The position numbers and the translations under genes are program-made. Positions 28,149 through 37,998 of a stretch of 64,000 bases of DNA are shown piece by piece. Where the stretch lies: the NCBI GenBank assembly GCA_018401465.1, contig JAGYKE010000004.1, forward strand, positions 1,143,857 to 1,207,856. The letters are read 5' to 3'. Below the pieces are notes generated by a model that was not told where the DNA came from, ran no database searches, and saw nothing but the letters and a program-made list of their open reading frames with translations. Source of the DNA: Aestuariivita sp. GTDB lineage: Bacteria > Pseudomonadota > Alphaproteobacteria > Rhodobacterales > Rhodobacteraceae. Within the stretch, counting starts at the first letter, position 1; every line of letters begins with the position of its first letter.

Positions 28149-28748
28149 TCAGCCCGAAGACGGACCAAGCAGGAAATCGGCCATCCAGCCGACGATCCCG
28201 TCTTCTGTGCGCAGCTTGACCCAGCCGATCCCATCGTCGGCGATGACCTCGACTTCGTCCCCGCGCACAAGGCTGCCCATGACGCCGAAGCTGGTGCCCG
28301 GGCCGCTGCGCATGTTCACGCGGTCGCCGGTGACCAAGCGCATGTCGGCCGGACGGGGTTGCAGGAAGACGGCTGGGACTGCCGGGTCGGCGCCCTCATC
28401 TCCAAGCTGTTGCAGGGGTCGCGCGAAGAGTGTGCCGCTCTGTTCCAGCGAGACGAGCGTGACTTCGGGCGGGCTGTCGGCCGCCACGACCTCTGCGACC
28501 GGCACGGGATCGCTGCGTGGCGCGACGGTCACGTCTTTAACGGCCAGCGCCACCTCGACGGGCACGGCGATGGGCGGCGTCGCGGGTTTGGCGGCTTGGG
28601 CCAAGGCGCGCTCGGCTTGCGCCGTGGCGCGGGCTTCGGCCGCGGCCGCCATCAGGTCGGCCTTGCGCGGCACGAAGTCGGAGCCGCCGCTTTCCTCATA
28701 GAAAGCCCAGCCGAGAAAAACAAAGGTCAGCAGAATGAACTTCTTCAA
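28149..28748 (-). CDS. Membrane-anchored bacterial SH3 domain protein
   Basis: The product has an N-terminal hydrophobic anchor (L-K-K-F-I-L-L-T-F-V-F-L-G-W-A), a long Ala/Pro/Val-rich linker, and a C-terminal SH3b domain. The SH3b region includes D-R-V-N-M-R-S-G-P-G-T-S-F-G-V and G-I-V-G-W-M-A-D-F-L-L. Such proteins often bind peptidoglycan. The start is ambiguous. TTG 28748 has a GGGGGGA site about 4-5 bases upstream; ATG 28793 would add 15 residues but lacks a visible ribosome site. Confidence 0.8.
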   Translation of the reverse strand: MKKFILLTFVFLGWAFYEESGGSDFVPRKADLMAAAAEARATAQAERALAQAAKPATPPIAVPVEVALAVKDVTVAPRSDPVPVAEVVAADSPPEVTLVSLEQSGTLFARPLQQLGDEGADPAVPAVFLQPRPADMRLVTGDRVNMRSGPGTSFGVMGSLVRGDEVEVIADDGIGWVKLRTEDGIVGWMADFLLGPSSG

Positions 28749-28946
28749 AACATCCCCCCAGGGAAACCATTCCAGAACCTGTGCGACCCTCATGGCAGCG
28801 GGGCCGCGCAGCACAGGTTAGCAGAAAAGGCGATTCGATGCGCCCCTTCACCCGAAAAACTGCATCCATGGGCGCAAGCGGCGCGGGGCGTGACCCAGCG
28901 ACCACGCCGCTTGCCGCGCCGCGCAGGCCCGCGTATCACAGCATCT

Positions 28947-31280
28947 ATGACCGATCTGACGGACGACTCCAACATCAACCCCTCGGAAGTGGCCGAACCG
29001 CTGCGCCGCGCCATTGGTGAGCGGTATCTGACCTATGCGCTGTCCACGATCATGCACCGCGCGCTGCCCGATGCGCGCGACGGTCTGAAGCCGGTTCACC
29101 GCCGCATCATCTACGCGATGAGCCGCCTGCGGCTGAACGCGGGCGGGCGGTTCCTGAAATCGGCCAAGATCAGCGGCGACACGATGGGCGATTTCCACCC
29201 CCATGGCGACGTCGCGATCTACGACGCGATGGCGCGGCTCGCGCAGGATTTCAACGTCCGCTACCCGCTGGTGGACGGGCAGGGCAATTTCGGCAACATC
29301 GACGGCGACAACCCCGCCGCCAGCCGCTACACTGAAGCCCGGATGACCATCGTGGCCGAGGCGCTGCTGGAAGGTCTGGACGAAAACGCAGTCGACTTCC
29401 GCGACAACTATGACGGCCGCCTGACCGAACCGTCGGTCTTGCCTGCGACTTTCCCCAACCTTCTGGCGAACGGGGCTTCGGGCATCGCGGTGGGGATGGC
29501 CACGAACATCCCGCCCCACAACATCGCGGAACTGTGTGACGCCTGCCTGCATCTGATCAAGAAGCCCGATGCGGACGATGACACGCTTCTGAACTTCGTG
29601 CCCGGCCCGGATTTCCCCACCGGCGGCGTCATCGTTGAAGACCGCGCGACGCTGGCGCAGGCCTATCGCACCGGGCGCGGCAGCATCCGGCTGCGCGCGA
29701 CATGGGAAGTCGAGGATCTGGGCCGCGGCCAGTGGCAGATCGTGGTCACCGAAATCCCCTATCAGGTGCAGAAGTCCAAGCTTATCGAGAAGCTGGCGGA
29801 AATCATCCAGACCCGGAAGGTGCCGCTTCTGGCCGATGTCAGGGACGAAAGCGCCGAGGACGTGCGCGTCGTGCTTGAACCGCGGTCGCGCAATGTCGAA
29901 CCGGATGTGCTGATGGGGATGCTGTTCCGCAACTCGGATCTCGAGGTGCGATTCGCGCTCAACATGAACGTGCTGATCGACGGGCTGACACCCAAGGTCT
30001 GTTCGATGAAGGAAGTGCTACGCGCCTTCCTCGATTTCCGGCGCGAGGTGCTGATCCGCCGGTCGCGCCACCGGATGGAGAAGATCGACCACCGGCTCGA
30101 GGTGCTGGAAGGGCTGATTGTCGCCTTCCTCAACCTTGACCGGGTGATCGACATCATCCGCTATGACGACGACCCCAAGGCGGCCCTGATGCGGGAGGAC
30201 TGGTCGAAGGACCATCCCCGCGCCATGACCGAGAAGGATTATGTCCCCCCCGGTCCGGGCGAAGGGGAGCTCAGCGACCTTCAGACCGAGTCGATCCTCA
30301 ACATGCGCCTGCGGTCCTTGCGAAGGCTCGAGGAGATGGAGCTTCTGCGCGAACAGGCGGCCCTGATGGAGGAGCGCGCGGGCCTCGAGGACCTGCTCGA
30401 GGACGAAGTCCTGCAATGGGCGAAAATCGCCGATCAGCTGCGCGAGACGAAGAAGACCTTCGGCAAGGATTACCCCGGCGGCGCGCGGCGCACCCGCTTC
30501 GGCGAGGCGGGCCAGATCGAAGACGTGCCGATCGAGGCGATGATCGAACGCGAACCGATCACGGTCGTCTGTTCTCAGATGGGCTGGATCCGGGCGATGA
30601 CCGGCCATATCGATCTGGGCCGCGAATTGAAGTTCAAGGACGGCGACGGGCCGCGGTTCATCTTCCATGCCGAAACCACCGACAAGCTGCTGCTCGCGGG
30701 GTCAACGGGGCGGTTCTACACGCTGACGGTGGCGAACCTTCCCGGCGGGCGCGGCATGGGCGAACCCGTGCGCCTGATGATCGACCTGCCGAACGAAGCC
30801 GGGATCACCGATCTGATGATTCACCGACCGGGCGCGAAACTGATCGTTGCCTCGGACGCGGGCAATGGCTTTGTGGTCTCGGAAGACGAGATGGTCGCGC
30901 AGACCCGCGCGGGCAAGCAGGTGATGAACCTTGCCCCCGGCGAAAAGCTGACCGTGGTGCGGCCGGTGTCGGGCAATCACGTCGCGGTCGTGTCGCAGAA
31001 CGGCAAGTTCCTTGTCTTCCCGCTGGAAGAGCTGCCCGAGATGGCGCGCGGCAAGGGTGTGCGCCTGCAGAAGTACAACATGGCGCGCGGCAAGCAGGGG
31101 GCGCTGGAACTGGACGGCGGGTTGAGCGACCTGACCACCTTCGACTGGGCCGAGGGCCTGCGCTGGGAAATGGGTGGCGGCAAGACACGGCATGAAACCG
31201 ACCTGACCGAATGGCTGGGCAAGCGCGCGGGCATCGGCAAGCGCGCGCCGCACGGGTTCCCGAAAACCTGGACGTTCTGA
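28947..31280 (+). CDS. parC: DNA topoisomerase IV subunit A
   Basis: The 777-residue ParC decatenates daughter chromosomes with ParE, which is not in the window. It has A-R-D-G-L-K-P-V-H-R-R-I near residue 43, the quinolone region H-P-H-G-D-V89-A-I-Y-D93, and catalytic Tyr128 in S-R-Y-T-E-A-R-M. A C-terminal beta-pinwheel contains G-R-F-Y-T-L-T and G-N-G-F-V-V-S. The reading frame is open for another 547 codons upstream, but those are antisense to two real genes. ATG 28947 matches the family N-terminus. Confidence 0.96.
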   Translation: MTDLTDDSNINPSEVAEPLRRAIGERYLTYALSTIMHRALPDARDGLKPVHRRIIYAMSRLRLNAGGRFLKSAKISGDTMGDFHPHGDVAIYDAMARLAQDFNVRYPLVDGQGNFGNIDGDNPAASRYTEARMTIVAEALLEGLDENAVDFRDNYDGRLTEPSVLPATFPNLLANGASGIAVGMATNIPPHNIAELCDACLHLIKKPDADDDTLLNFVPGPDFPTGGVIVEDRATLAQAYRTGRGSIRLRATWEVEDLGRGQWQIVVTEIPYQVQKSKLIEKLAEIIQTRKVPLLADVRDESAEDVRVVLEPRSRNVEPDVLMGMLFRNSDLEVRFALNMNVLIDGLTPKVCSMKEVLRAFLDFRREVLIRRSRHRMEKIDHRLEVLEGLIVAFLNLDRVIDIIRYDDDPKAALMREDWSKDHPRAMTEKDYVPPGPGEGELSDLQTESILNMRLRSLRRLEEMELLREQAALMEERAGLEDLLEDEVLQWAKIADQLRETKKTFGKDYPGGARRTRFGEAGQIEDVPIEAMIEREPITVVCSQMGWIRAMTGHIDLGRELKFKDGDGPRFIFHAETTDKLLLAGSTGRFYTLTVANLPGGRGMGEPVRLMIDLPNEAGITDLMIHRPGAKLIVASDAGNGFVVSEDEMVAQTRAGKQVMNLAPGEKLTVVRPVSGNHVAVVSQNGKFLVFPLEELPEMARGKGVRLQKYNMARGKQGALELDGGLSDLTTFDWAEGLRWEMGGGKTRHETDLTEWLGKRAGIGKRAPHGFPKTWTF

Positions 31281-32651
31281 TCAGACAGGCTCGGCCGTCA
31301 GCCAGACCCCGCCTTGAGGGCGCAGCGTCAGGATCATCACCGGCTTCGGATCGCGGCCCGGGACGCGGGTGAAGCGGAAGCGTGCCAGCAGCGTGGCAAG
31401 GATGATCACGGCTTCCTGCAAGGCGAAGCTTGCCCCGATGCAGATGCGCGGGCCGTCGCCGAAGGGAAGGTAGGCATAGCGGTCGATGCCCTTGCGGTGC
31501 GCGAACCGGTCGGGGCGGAAGGCGTCGGGTGCCTCCCACAGCTGATGGTGTCGGTGCAGCGCGTAGATCGGCAAGATCACGGTGTCGCCGGGGCGCACCT
31601 CGCGCCCGCACAGGGTATCGGCCGCCATCGCCGTGCGCGACACCATCGCCGCGGGGGGATAGAGGCGCAGGGCCTCGTCGATGATGCGCCGGATCAGCGG
31701 CAGGTGCTCGACATCCGCGCCGGTCGCCGCGCGCCCGCCGGTCAGGACGGACTGTGCCTCGGCCCGCGCCGCGTCCTGCACCGCGGGGTCGAAGGCGCAG
31801 AGATAAAGCGCCCAGCCCAGAGACAGCGCCGTCGTCTCGTGCCCCGCGACGATGAAGGTCAGCAGGTTGTCGCGCAGCTCGGCGGTGTTCATGCGCCGCT
31901 TCGTTTCGGGATCCTCACCCGCCAGCAGCAGGTCGAGAAGGTCTGGCACACCCTTCGCCCCCCGCGCCGCGCGGGCGTCGATGGCCTGGTCCGCCACGCG
32001 CTTCATCTCCTTCAGGCCCTTGCCGGACAAAAGCCGCCCGGGCCGCGGCACCCAGTCGGGAAAGCCGAGGATATCGAACAGCGACACCTTCCCCGCCTCG
32101 TCGATATAGGCTTCTATCGCGGTGTGGACGCCGTCGCGGTCGAAGGAGCCGTCCCCCGAGAAGGTAACGTCCGAGATCACGTCGAAGGTGGTGGTGACCA
32201 TCTCTTCGAACAGGTCGACCGCCTTCAGCGGCCCCGCCGCCGCGATCCGGTCCGCGCTGCGTTCGGCCGCCGCCGTCATGATGGGCGCAAGGTTCATCAC
32301 GTTGCGGTGCGAGAAGACGGGCGCGGCCGTGCGCCTCTGCCAGCGCCATTCGGCCCCTTCGGCGATGAAGAGGCTTTCGCCGATGGCGGGACGCAGCAGG
32401 TTCTTCGTCACGATGGACTTGGGATAATCGTCGACCTTCTCCAGAACGATTCGCCGGATCGCGTCGGGGTCCATCACCATGTGCCAGCGCTTGCCGGTCT
32501 TGCCCGACACCATGGGCTGGCGCGTGGCGATGTCGGGGATGATGGACAGGACGTTGCTCCGCGCTGCCTGAAGGCTGCGCAGAATGCCCCAGGGTTCGGT
32601 GACGAGGGGCACGCGCACCGGTGTGGCCGCGATGGTGTCATGATGGGTCAT
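31281..32651 (-). CDS. Cytochrome P450
   Basis: The 456-residue P450 has the I-helix motif V-A-G-H-E-T-T-A-L, the E-x2-R motif E-A-L-R-L-Y-P-P, and the heme-ligand loop F-G-D-G-P-R-I-C-I-G. No signal anchor or fused reductase is seen, so it should be a soluble class I enzyme. The substrate is unknown. ATG 32651 is chosen at the start of plausible P450 sequence. Its stop codon abuts the parC stop with zero spacing. Confidence 0.94.
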   Translation of the reverse strand: MTHHDTIAATPVRVPLVTEPWGILRSLQAARSNVLSIIPDIATRQPMVSGKTGKRWHMVMDPDAIRRIVLEKVDDYPKSIVTKNLLRPAIGESLFIAEGAEWRWQRRTAAPVFSHRNVMNLAPIMTAAAERSADRIAAAGPLKAVDLFEEMVTTTFDVISDVTFSGDGSFDRDGVHTAIEAYIDEAGKVSLFDILGFPDWVPRPGRLLSGKGLKEMKRVADQAIDARAARGAKGVPDLLDLLLAGEDPETKRRMNTAELRDNLLTFIVAGHETTALSLGWALYLCAFDPAVQDAARAEAQSVLTGGRAATGADVEHLPLIRRIIDEALRLYPPAAMVSRTAMAADTLCGREVRPGDTVILPIYALHRHHQLWEAPDAFRPDRFAHRKGIDRYAYLPFGDGPRICIGASFALQEAVIILATLLARFRFTRVPGRDPKPVMILTLRPQGGVWLTAEPV

Positions 32652-32772
32652 GTGTATCGCCGCCCGGGTCGGAACATCGTGCTTGATATAGTCCGTCGAT
32701 CTGTCGTTCAAAGGTTTGCACCAGTCCCGGTTAGCCTCTAGGGTGCCGGCCAAACCGGAAGCTGGAGTCCCG

Positions 32773-33378
32773 ATGATCCGTATCCTTGCCCTTCTCGCCG
32801 CACTGGCAGTCGCGGCCTGCGCCCGGCAGGACGTGACCGAGGCACCGCTGAAGGATCTGGGCGAATTCCGCCTTGGCCACAATGTCGTCGTTGCGCCGAA
32901 GATGCAGAAGGTGCCCATCTCGCGCGAGGCGACCGAAGAGGAATGGATCAGCTCGCTCACCAATGCCTTCGCCGAGCGGATGGGGCGCTATGAGGGATCG
33001 CAGCTTTATCATCTCGGCGTGTCGGTGGAAGGCTATGCGCTGGCCCCGCCGGGCGTGCCGCTGGTGGCGACGCCCAAGTCGGCGCTGGTCATCCTTGTCA
33101 CCGTCTGGGACGATTCCGCAGCGACGAAGCTGAACGAAGAGCCCGAACAGCTCGTGATCTTCGAGGATTTCGGCGAAGGCGCGATCGTAGGGTCGGGCAT
33201 GGTCAACACCCGCGAAGAGCAGCTGCAGAACCTGTCCGTCAACGCGGCTGCACGGCTTGAACGCTTCCTTGCCGAAATGCACGAGGAAAAGGGCTGGTTC
33301 GCGCCACGTGAAACCCCTGCCGAAGAGGTGCCCGCAGAGGTTGCGGCCGTGCCCGCCGCCGCTCCGGAAGAGGGTTGA
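32773..33378 (+). CDS. Predicted lipoprotein, function unknown
   Basis: This 201-residue protein has a lipoprotein signal: [16 protein letters not shown] with lipobox V-A-A-C. The mature part contains [16 protein letters not shown] and [11 protein letters not shown], ending in an Ala/Pro/Glu-rich tail. I do not recognise a characterised function. It is divergent from the P450 gene across a 121-base gap and precedes tuf by 117 bases. Confidence 0.82.
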   Translation: MIRILALLAALAVAACARQDVTEAPLKDLGEFRLGHNVVVAPKMQKVPISREATEEEWISSLTNAFAERMGRYEGSQLYHLGVSVEGYALAPPGVPLVATPKSALVILVTVWDDSAATKLNEEPEQLVIFEDFGEGAIVGSGMVNTREEQLQNLSVNAAARLERFLAEMHEEKGWFAPRETPAEEVPAEVAAVPAAAPEEG

Positions 33379-33409
33379 AACCCGTGCGGGCGACCCGGCC
33401 AACCGGCGC

Positions 33410-33438
33410 TTGATTTTCCCGAACGAACAAAATACATC
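33410..33438 (+). promoter_or_regulatory. Candidate sigma-70 promoter of tuf copy 1
   Basis: TTGATT (33410) and TACATC (33433) are separated by 17 bases, about 58 bases before the tuf ATG. The match is moderate. A consensus TTGACA at 33474 has no room for a -10 before the gene and was not used. Confidence 0.45.
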
Positions 33439-33495
33439 GCCCGCGCAGAGGAAACCGGGTGACGCAACCCCATTTGACAAAGGGCGCCAAGAGCG

Positions 33496-34671
<1,176 letters not shown>

Positions 34672-34691
34672 ACCGGTCGCATCCGACTGCG

Positions 34692-34717
34692 AAGGCCGCG
34701 CCACAAGGCGCGGCCTT
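34692..34717 (+). terminator. Rho-independent terminator after tuf copy 1
   Basis: AAGGCCGCGCC pairs with GGCGCGGCCTT in a perfect 11-bp stem with an ACAA loop, followed by three more T residues. It lies 20 bases after the tuf stop and before the convergent DUF374 gene. Confidence 0.92.
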
Positions 34718-34729
34718 TTTCGTTGCGGC

Positions 34730-35449
34730 CTAGACCCTTGGCCGTTTAGGCACCTGGTCGGGGCGGCGGCCCATGGCGATGTCGGCCTCGTCCGTCACCG
34801 CGTCAAGCGTGGCCTCGAGGCTCAGCCGCAGGCGTTCCATTTCGGCCTCGTCCGCGTCGCGGGGGACGGTTTGCGTCCATTCCCGGCAAGTCAGCACGCC
34901 CCGCGTTCCGGGCAGCGGCAGCATCAGCCGGTCCCATGTGGGCAGGCGCAGGACGCGGCTGGCGGCAAACGCCACGGCGAAGACCCGCACCCCCGACACC
35001 CGCGCCCAGGCGATAGGGACAGGCGAAAGAACCCGGTGCGGGCCGCCCGGACCGTCCGCTGCGATCCCGACGGACGAGCCTGCCTTTATCCGCCGCAGCA
35101 CCTCGCGCGAGAGGGTGACATTGCGTCTGTGGCTCGACATCGGGATGGTGTCGAAGCCGAACCGCGCCTGCACCTGTCCCGCCAGCCTGCCTGCCCGCGC
35201 CGAGGTGGTCAGCGACGTGATCGGCCCGAGGGCGACGGGAAAGCAGAAACTCGCCATGAACAGGCGCTGATGCCAGAGCACCACGATCAACGGCTCGCCG
35301 CTGGCGACAGCGTCTTCCATCGGACCGAAACCGCGCCTTTCCCAATCGCCCTTTTCGTGGATGCGCCGAACATAGGCGGCGAACGCGTCCTCGATCCGGG
35401 CGTTCAGCCCGGGATGATCGGCGATGCGTTTGCGAAGTCTGGTGAGCAT
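34730..35449 (-). CDS. DUF374-type lysophospholipid acyltransferase family protein
   Basis: The 239-residue protein begins [12 protein letters not shown]. It contains [11 protein letters not shown], the His block of DUF374 acyltransferases. It then has [13 protein letters not shown] and P-I-A-W-A-R-V-S-G, all characteristic of the family. It is probably membrane-associated and modifies a lipid or lipid A-like acceptor; the specificity is unknown. ATG 35449 is preferred over the upstream frame because the family N-terminus begins there. Confidence 0.86.
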   Translation of the reverse strand: MLTRLRKRIADHPGLNARIEDAFAAYVRRIHEKGDWERRGFGPMEDAVASGEPLIVVLWHQRLFMASFCFPVALGPITSLTTSARAGRLAGQVQARFGFDTIPMSSHRRNVTLSREVLRRIKAGSSVGIAADGPGGPHRVLSPVPIAWARVSGVRVFAVAFAASRVLRLPTWDRLMLPLPGTRGVLTCREWTQTVPRDADEAEMERLRLSLEATLDAVTDEADIAMGRRPDQVPKRPRV

Positions 35450-35754
35450 GTCGTCGGATCGCCATTGGGGAATCACCCCCCTTTTAGCGCCCCTTGTCCG
35501 GGGTGCAATCAGGCCCATGCCTGCGTTTCGGGTGGGTGTGCAATGGCATGCCGAAAAATATCGGCCTGCCCGGGCCATGCTGCATCTGCATTGCCGTGGG
35601 ACAAAGGGGTTGCGATTCAATGCCCCCTTCCCGCCGCACTTGCGAGAGACCAAGGTTCGGTATGCCGTGGTATTCCGTTAAGCCATTCAAATTTCTTGAT
35701 TTTTTCCAAAATTGCTCAATCCTTGATCAATCGCGTGGCGTCAGGGAGGGCCCC
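35450..35754. other. Intergenic region upstream of the hydratase/CoA-transferase pair
   Basis: This 305-base gap shows no credible gene. The right part (35690-35730) is markedly A/T-rich for this genome and contains TTGATCAA. It is the likely promoter region for the rightward hydratase gene. A ribosome site AGGGAGGG sits just before ATG 35755. No transposon or tRNA remnants were seen. Confidence 0.6.
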
Positions 35755-36612
35755 ATGGACCAGATCAACTTCTCGGCCTGGGAAAACCGTGTCGAAACCC
35801 GCACCGGTGGGTTGTCGGCCCAGCTGGCTGCCATGGCGCAGGCAACGCTGGGCGGGCCTGACCGCGCGCTTGGCCCCGGCGACGTGATGCCGCCGCTGTG
35901 GCACTGGTTCGCCTTTCCGCCGACGACGCCGACCGGCGATCTGGGCCGTGACGGCCATCCGCCGCTGGGCGACTTCCTTCCCCCGGTGCGGCTGGAACGG
36001 CGTATGTGGGCGGGGGGCAGCCTTGCCTTCCACGCGCCCCTGCATATTGACGAGCCACTTACCCGCACCTCGACCATCCGCAAGGTGACCGAGAAGGCCG
36101 GCGAGGCCGGGCCGATGGTCTTCGTCACCGTGGAACACGAGATCGCGGGCCGCAACGGCCGCGCAATCACAGAGCGGCAGGACATCGTCTATCTGCAGAT
36201 CCCTGACAGCTATACCCCGCCGCGCAAGATCGCCGCGCAGGGCGACACGGTGCTCGCCGACAAGATTGATATCCCGCCCACGCTGCTGTTCCGGTATTCG
36301 GCGCTGACATTCAACGCCCACCGCATCCATTACGATCTGCCCTACGCGACGCAGGTCGAACATTACCCGGGGCTGGTGGTGCACGGGCCGCTGCAGGCGA
36401 CGCTGCTCATGGACGCCGCCACCCGCTTCATGCGCCGGGCGCCTGATCACTTCACCTTCCGGGGTGTGCACCCGATGTTCGCGGGGCACACGATGCGCAT
36501 TCTGGCCGAAACCATGTTCCAGGACCGTCTGGTCCTGTGCACCGCCGCGACCGATGGTCATGGCGGCCATCAGGGCATGCAGGCCACCGCCTGCTGGGAG
36601 GACGAGGCATGA
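35755..36612 (+). CDS. MaoC/FAS1-like hydratase, possibly mesaconyl-C4-CoA (or itaconyl-CoA) hydratase
   Basis: The 285-residue protein has double hot-dog architecture. The N-terminal half carries W-H-W-F-A-F-P-P and L-G-D-F-L-P-P. The C-terminal half carries the hydratase motif L-F-R-Y-S-A-L-T-F-N-A-H-R-I-H-Y-D and L-V-V-H-G-P-L-Q-A. Length and domain order resemble Meh of the 3-hydroxypropionate bicycle and itaconyl-CoA hydratases. It overlaps by 4 bases a CaiB/BaiF CoA-transferase gene. The exact substrate is inferred. Confidence 0.78.
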   Translation: MDQINFSAWENRVETRTGGLSAQLAAMAQATLGGPDRALGPGDVMPPLWHWFAFPPTTPTGDLGRDGHPPLGDFLPPVRLERRMWAGGSLAFHAPLHIDEPLTRTSTIRKVTEKAGEAGPMVFVTVEHEIAGRNGRAITERQDIVYLQIPDSYTPPRKIAAQGDTVLADKIDIPPTLLFRYSALTFNAHRIHYDLPYATQVEHYPGLVVHGPLQATLLMDAATRFMRRAPDHFTFRGVHPMFAGHTMRILAETMFQDRLVLCTAATDGHGGHQGMQATACWEDEA

Positions 36613-37850
36613 CCGGTATTCTGAAAGGCATGCGCGTCGTAGAGGGATCGGCCTTTGTCGCCGTGCCGCTGGCGGGCATGACGCTTGCGCAGATGGGGGC
36701 CGACGTGATCCGCTTCGACCGGATCGGCGGCGGGCTCGATGCCGGGCGCTGGCCGCTCGCGCCATCGGGCGAGAGCCTGTTCTGGGCGGGGCTCAACAAG
36801 GGCAAAAGGTCGATCGCCGTCGACATGAAGTCGGAGGAGGGGCGCGAGCTGATCACCCGGATCATCACCGCCCCGGGCGAGGATGCAGGCCTGTTCCTGA
36901 CCAATCTGCGTGTGCGCGGCTGGATGGATTACCCCACGCTGCGCCAGTTCCGCGATGACCTGATCATGGTCACGCTGATGGGCGACCGGCACGGGCGGCC
37001 GCAGGTGGATTACACGGTGAACCCGTCCTTGGGCATTCCCGCGATGACCGGGCCCGAGGGGTCGGACGACCCCGTCTGCAGCGCGCTGCCCGCATGGGAC
37101 CTGATCGCGGGGCAACTGGTCGTGTCGTCGCTTCTGGCGGCGGAACGCCACCGGCTGCGCACCGGGCGCGGGCAGGATGTGGAACTGTCGCTCAAGGATG
37201 TGGCGGCGGCGACGATCGGACATCTGGGCATGATCGGCGACGCGGTGCTGAACGGGGGCGAGCGGGGCAAGTCGGGCAATGCGCTCTATGGCGCCTATGG
37301 TCAGGATTTCGTCTGCGCCGACGGGCGGCGGGTCATGGTGATCGGGCTGACCGACCGCCAGTGGCGCGGGCTGGTCGATGCGACGGGCACGACTGACGCG
37401 ATGCGCGCGCTGGGCGCGCGGACGGGCCGCGATCTGGGCGACGAAGGCGCGCGCTGGGCGCTGCGCCACGACATCGCCGCGATCCTTGCGCCGTGGTTCG
37501 CGGCGCACCGCGTCGCCGACTTCGCCGACAGCTTCAACAAGGCGGGGCTGACCTGGTCGGAATTCCGCACCACGCGCGAAGCGGTGCGCAACGACCCCGA
37601 CCTGTCACCCGACAACCCGATGTTCACCGCGCTGACCCAGCCGGGTCTGGGGCGCTTCCCGGTGCCAGGGCTGCCCACGACGTTCTCGGCCCATCCGCGC
37701 ACGCCGCCCGCGCCTGCGCCCCTTCTGGGTCAGCATACCGAGGAAATCCTCGGCGATGTCGCGCGGCTGAGCGATGGCGAGATCGCGCGCCTTTTCGACC
37801 GGGGCATCGTGCAGGGGCCCGGCCACGCCGCGCCGCGTTCGGCGGCCTGA
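36609..37850 (+). CDS. CaiB/BaiF (family III) CoA-transferase
   Basis: The 413-residue enzyme begins M-T-G-I-L-K-G-M-R-V-V-E-G-S. It has the family pattern M-G-A-D-V-I-R and N-K-G-K-R-S-I-A-V-D. The candidate catalytic Asp164 is in L-P-A-W-D-L-I-A-G-Q, and G-R-G-Q-D-V-E-L-S-L follows. Length fits mesaconyl-CoA C1-C4 CoA transferase (Mct, about 400 residues). It is translationally coupled (ATGA) to the hydratase. An alternative role is transferring CoA to itaconate or another dicarboxylate. Confidence 0.85.
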   Translation: MTGILKGMRVVEGSAFVAVPLAGMTLAQMGADVIRFDRIGGGLDAGRWPLAPSGESLFWAGLNKGKRSIAVDMKSEEGRELITRIITAPGEDAGLFLTNLRVRGWMDYPTLRQFRDDLIMVTLMGDRHGRPQVDYTVNPSLGIPAMTGPEGSDDPVCSALPAWDLIAGQLVVSSLLAAERHRLRTGRGQDVELSLKDVAAATIGHLGMIGDAVLNGGERGKSGNALYGAYGQDFVCADGRRVMVIGLTDRQWRGLVDATGTTDAMRALGARTGRDLGDEGARWALRHDIAAILAPWFAAHRVADFADSFNKAGLTWSEFRTTREAVRNDPDLSPDNPMFTALTQPGLGRFPVPGLPTTFSAHPRTPPAPAPLLGQHTEEILGDVARLSDGEIARLFDRGIVQGPGHAAPRSAA

Positions 37851-37909
37851 GCGGTCTCAAATCCCCCTTGCCAACATCCGGGGCCGTCGTTAGTGAACGT
37901 CTCGGCCAT

Positions 37910-37985
37910 AGGGGTATAGCTCAGTCGGTAGAGCGACGGTCTCCAAAACCGTAGGTCGTGGGTTCGAGTCCCTCTGCCCCTGCCA
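37910..37985 (+). tRNA. tRNA-Trp (anticodon CCA)
   Basis: The acceptor arms AGGGGTA and TGCCCCT pair over seven bases with one G-T. The D-arm GCTC..GAGC, anticodon stem/loop with CCA in CTCCAAA, and T-loop GGTTCGAGTCC are clear. The discriminator is G and a 3' CCA is encoded (37983-37985). It lies 59 bases after the CoA-transferase gene. In many bacteria tRNA-Trp precedes secE directly; here two genes intervene. Confidence 0.97.
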
Positions 37986-37998
37986 ATCCTTCCATCCG

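Noticed and set aside
27306..28946. In-frame extension of parC by 547 codons upstream
   Set aside because: It runs antisense through the SDR and SH3-domain genes, both with clear motifs; the ParC family N-terminus begins at 28947.
33474..33479. Perfect TTGACA upstream of tuf copy 1
   Set aside because: Its -10 would fall inside the coding sequence; the TTGATT-17-TACATC pair further upstream is more plausible.
35696..35709. FNR-like box TTGAT-N4-TCCAA before the hydratase gene
   Set aside because: Only 8 of 10 conserved positions match and it lies in an A/T-rich stretch where such matches arise easily.
37910..37985. tRNA-Trp as an integration site for an island
   Set aside because: No direct repeat of the tRNA 3' end, integrase or phage gene was seen within the following sequence.
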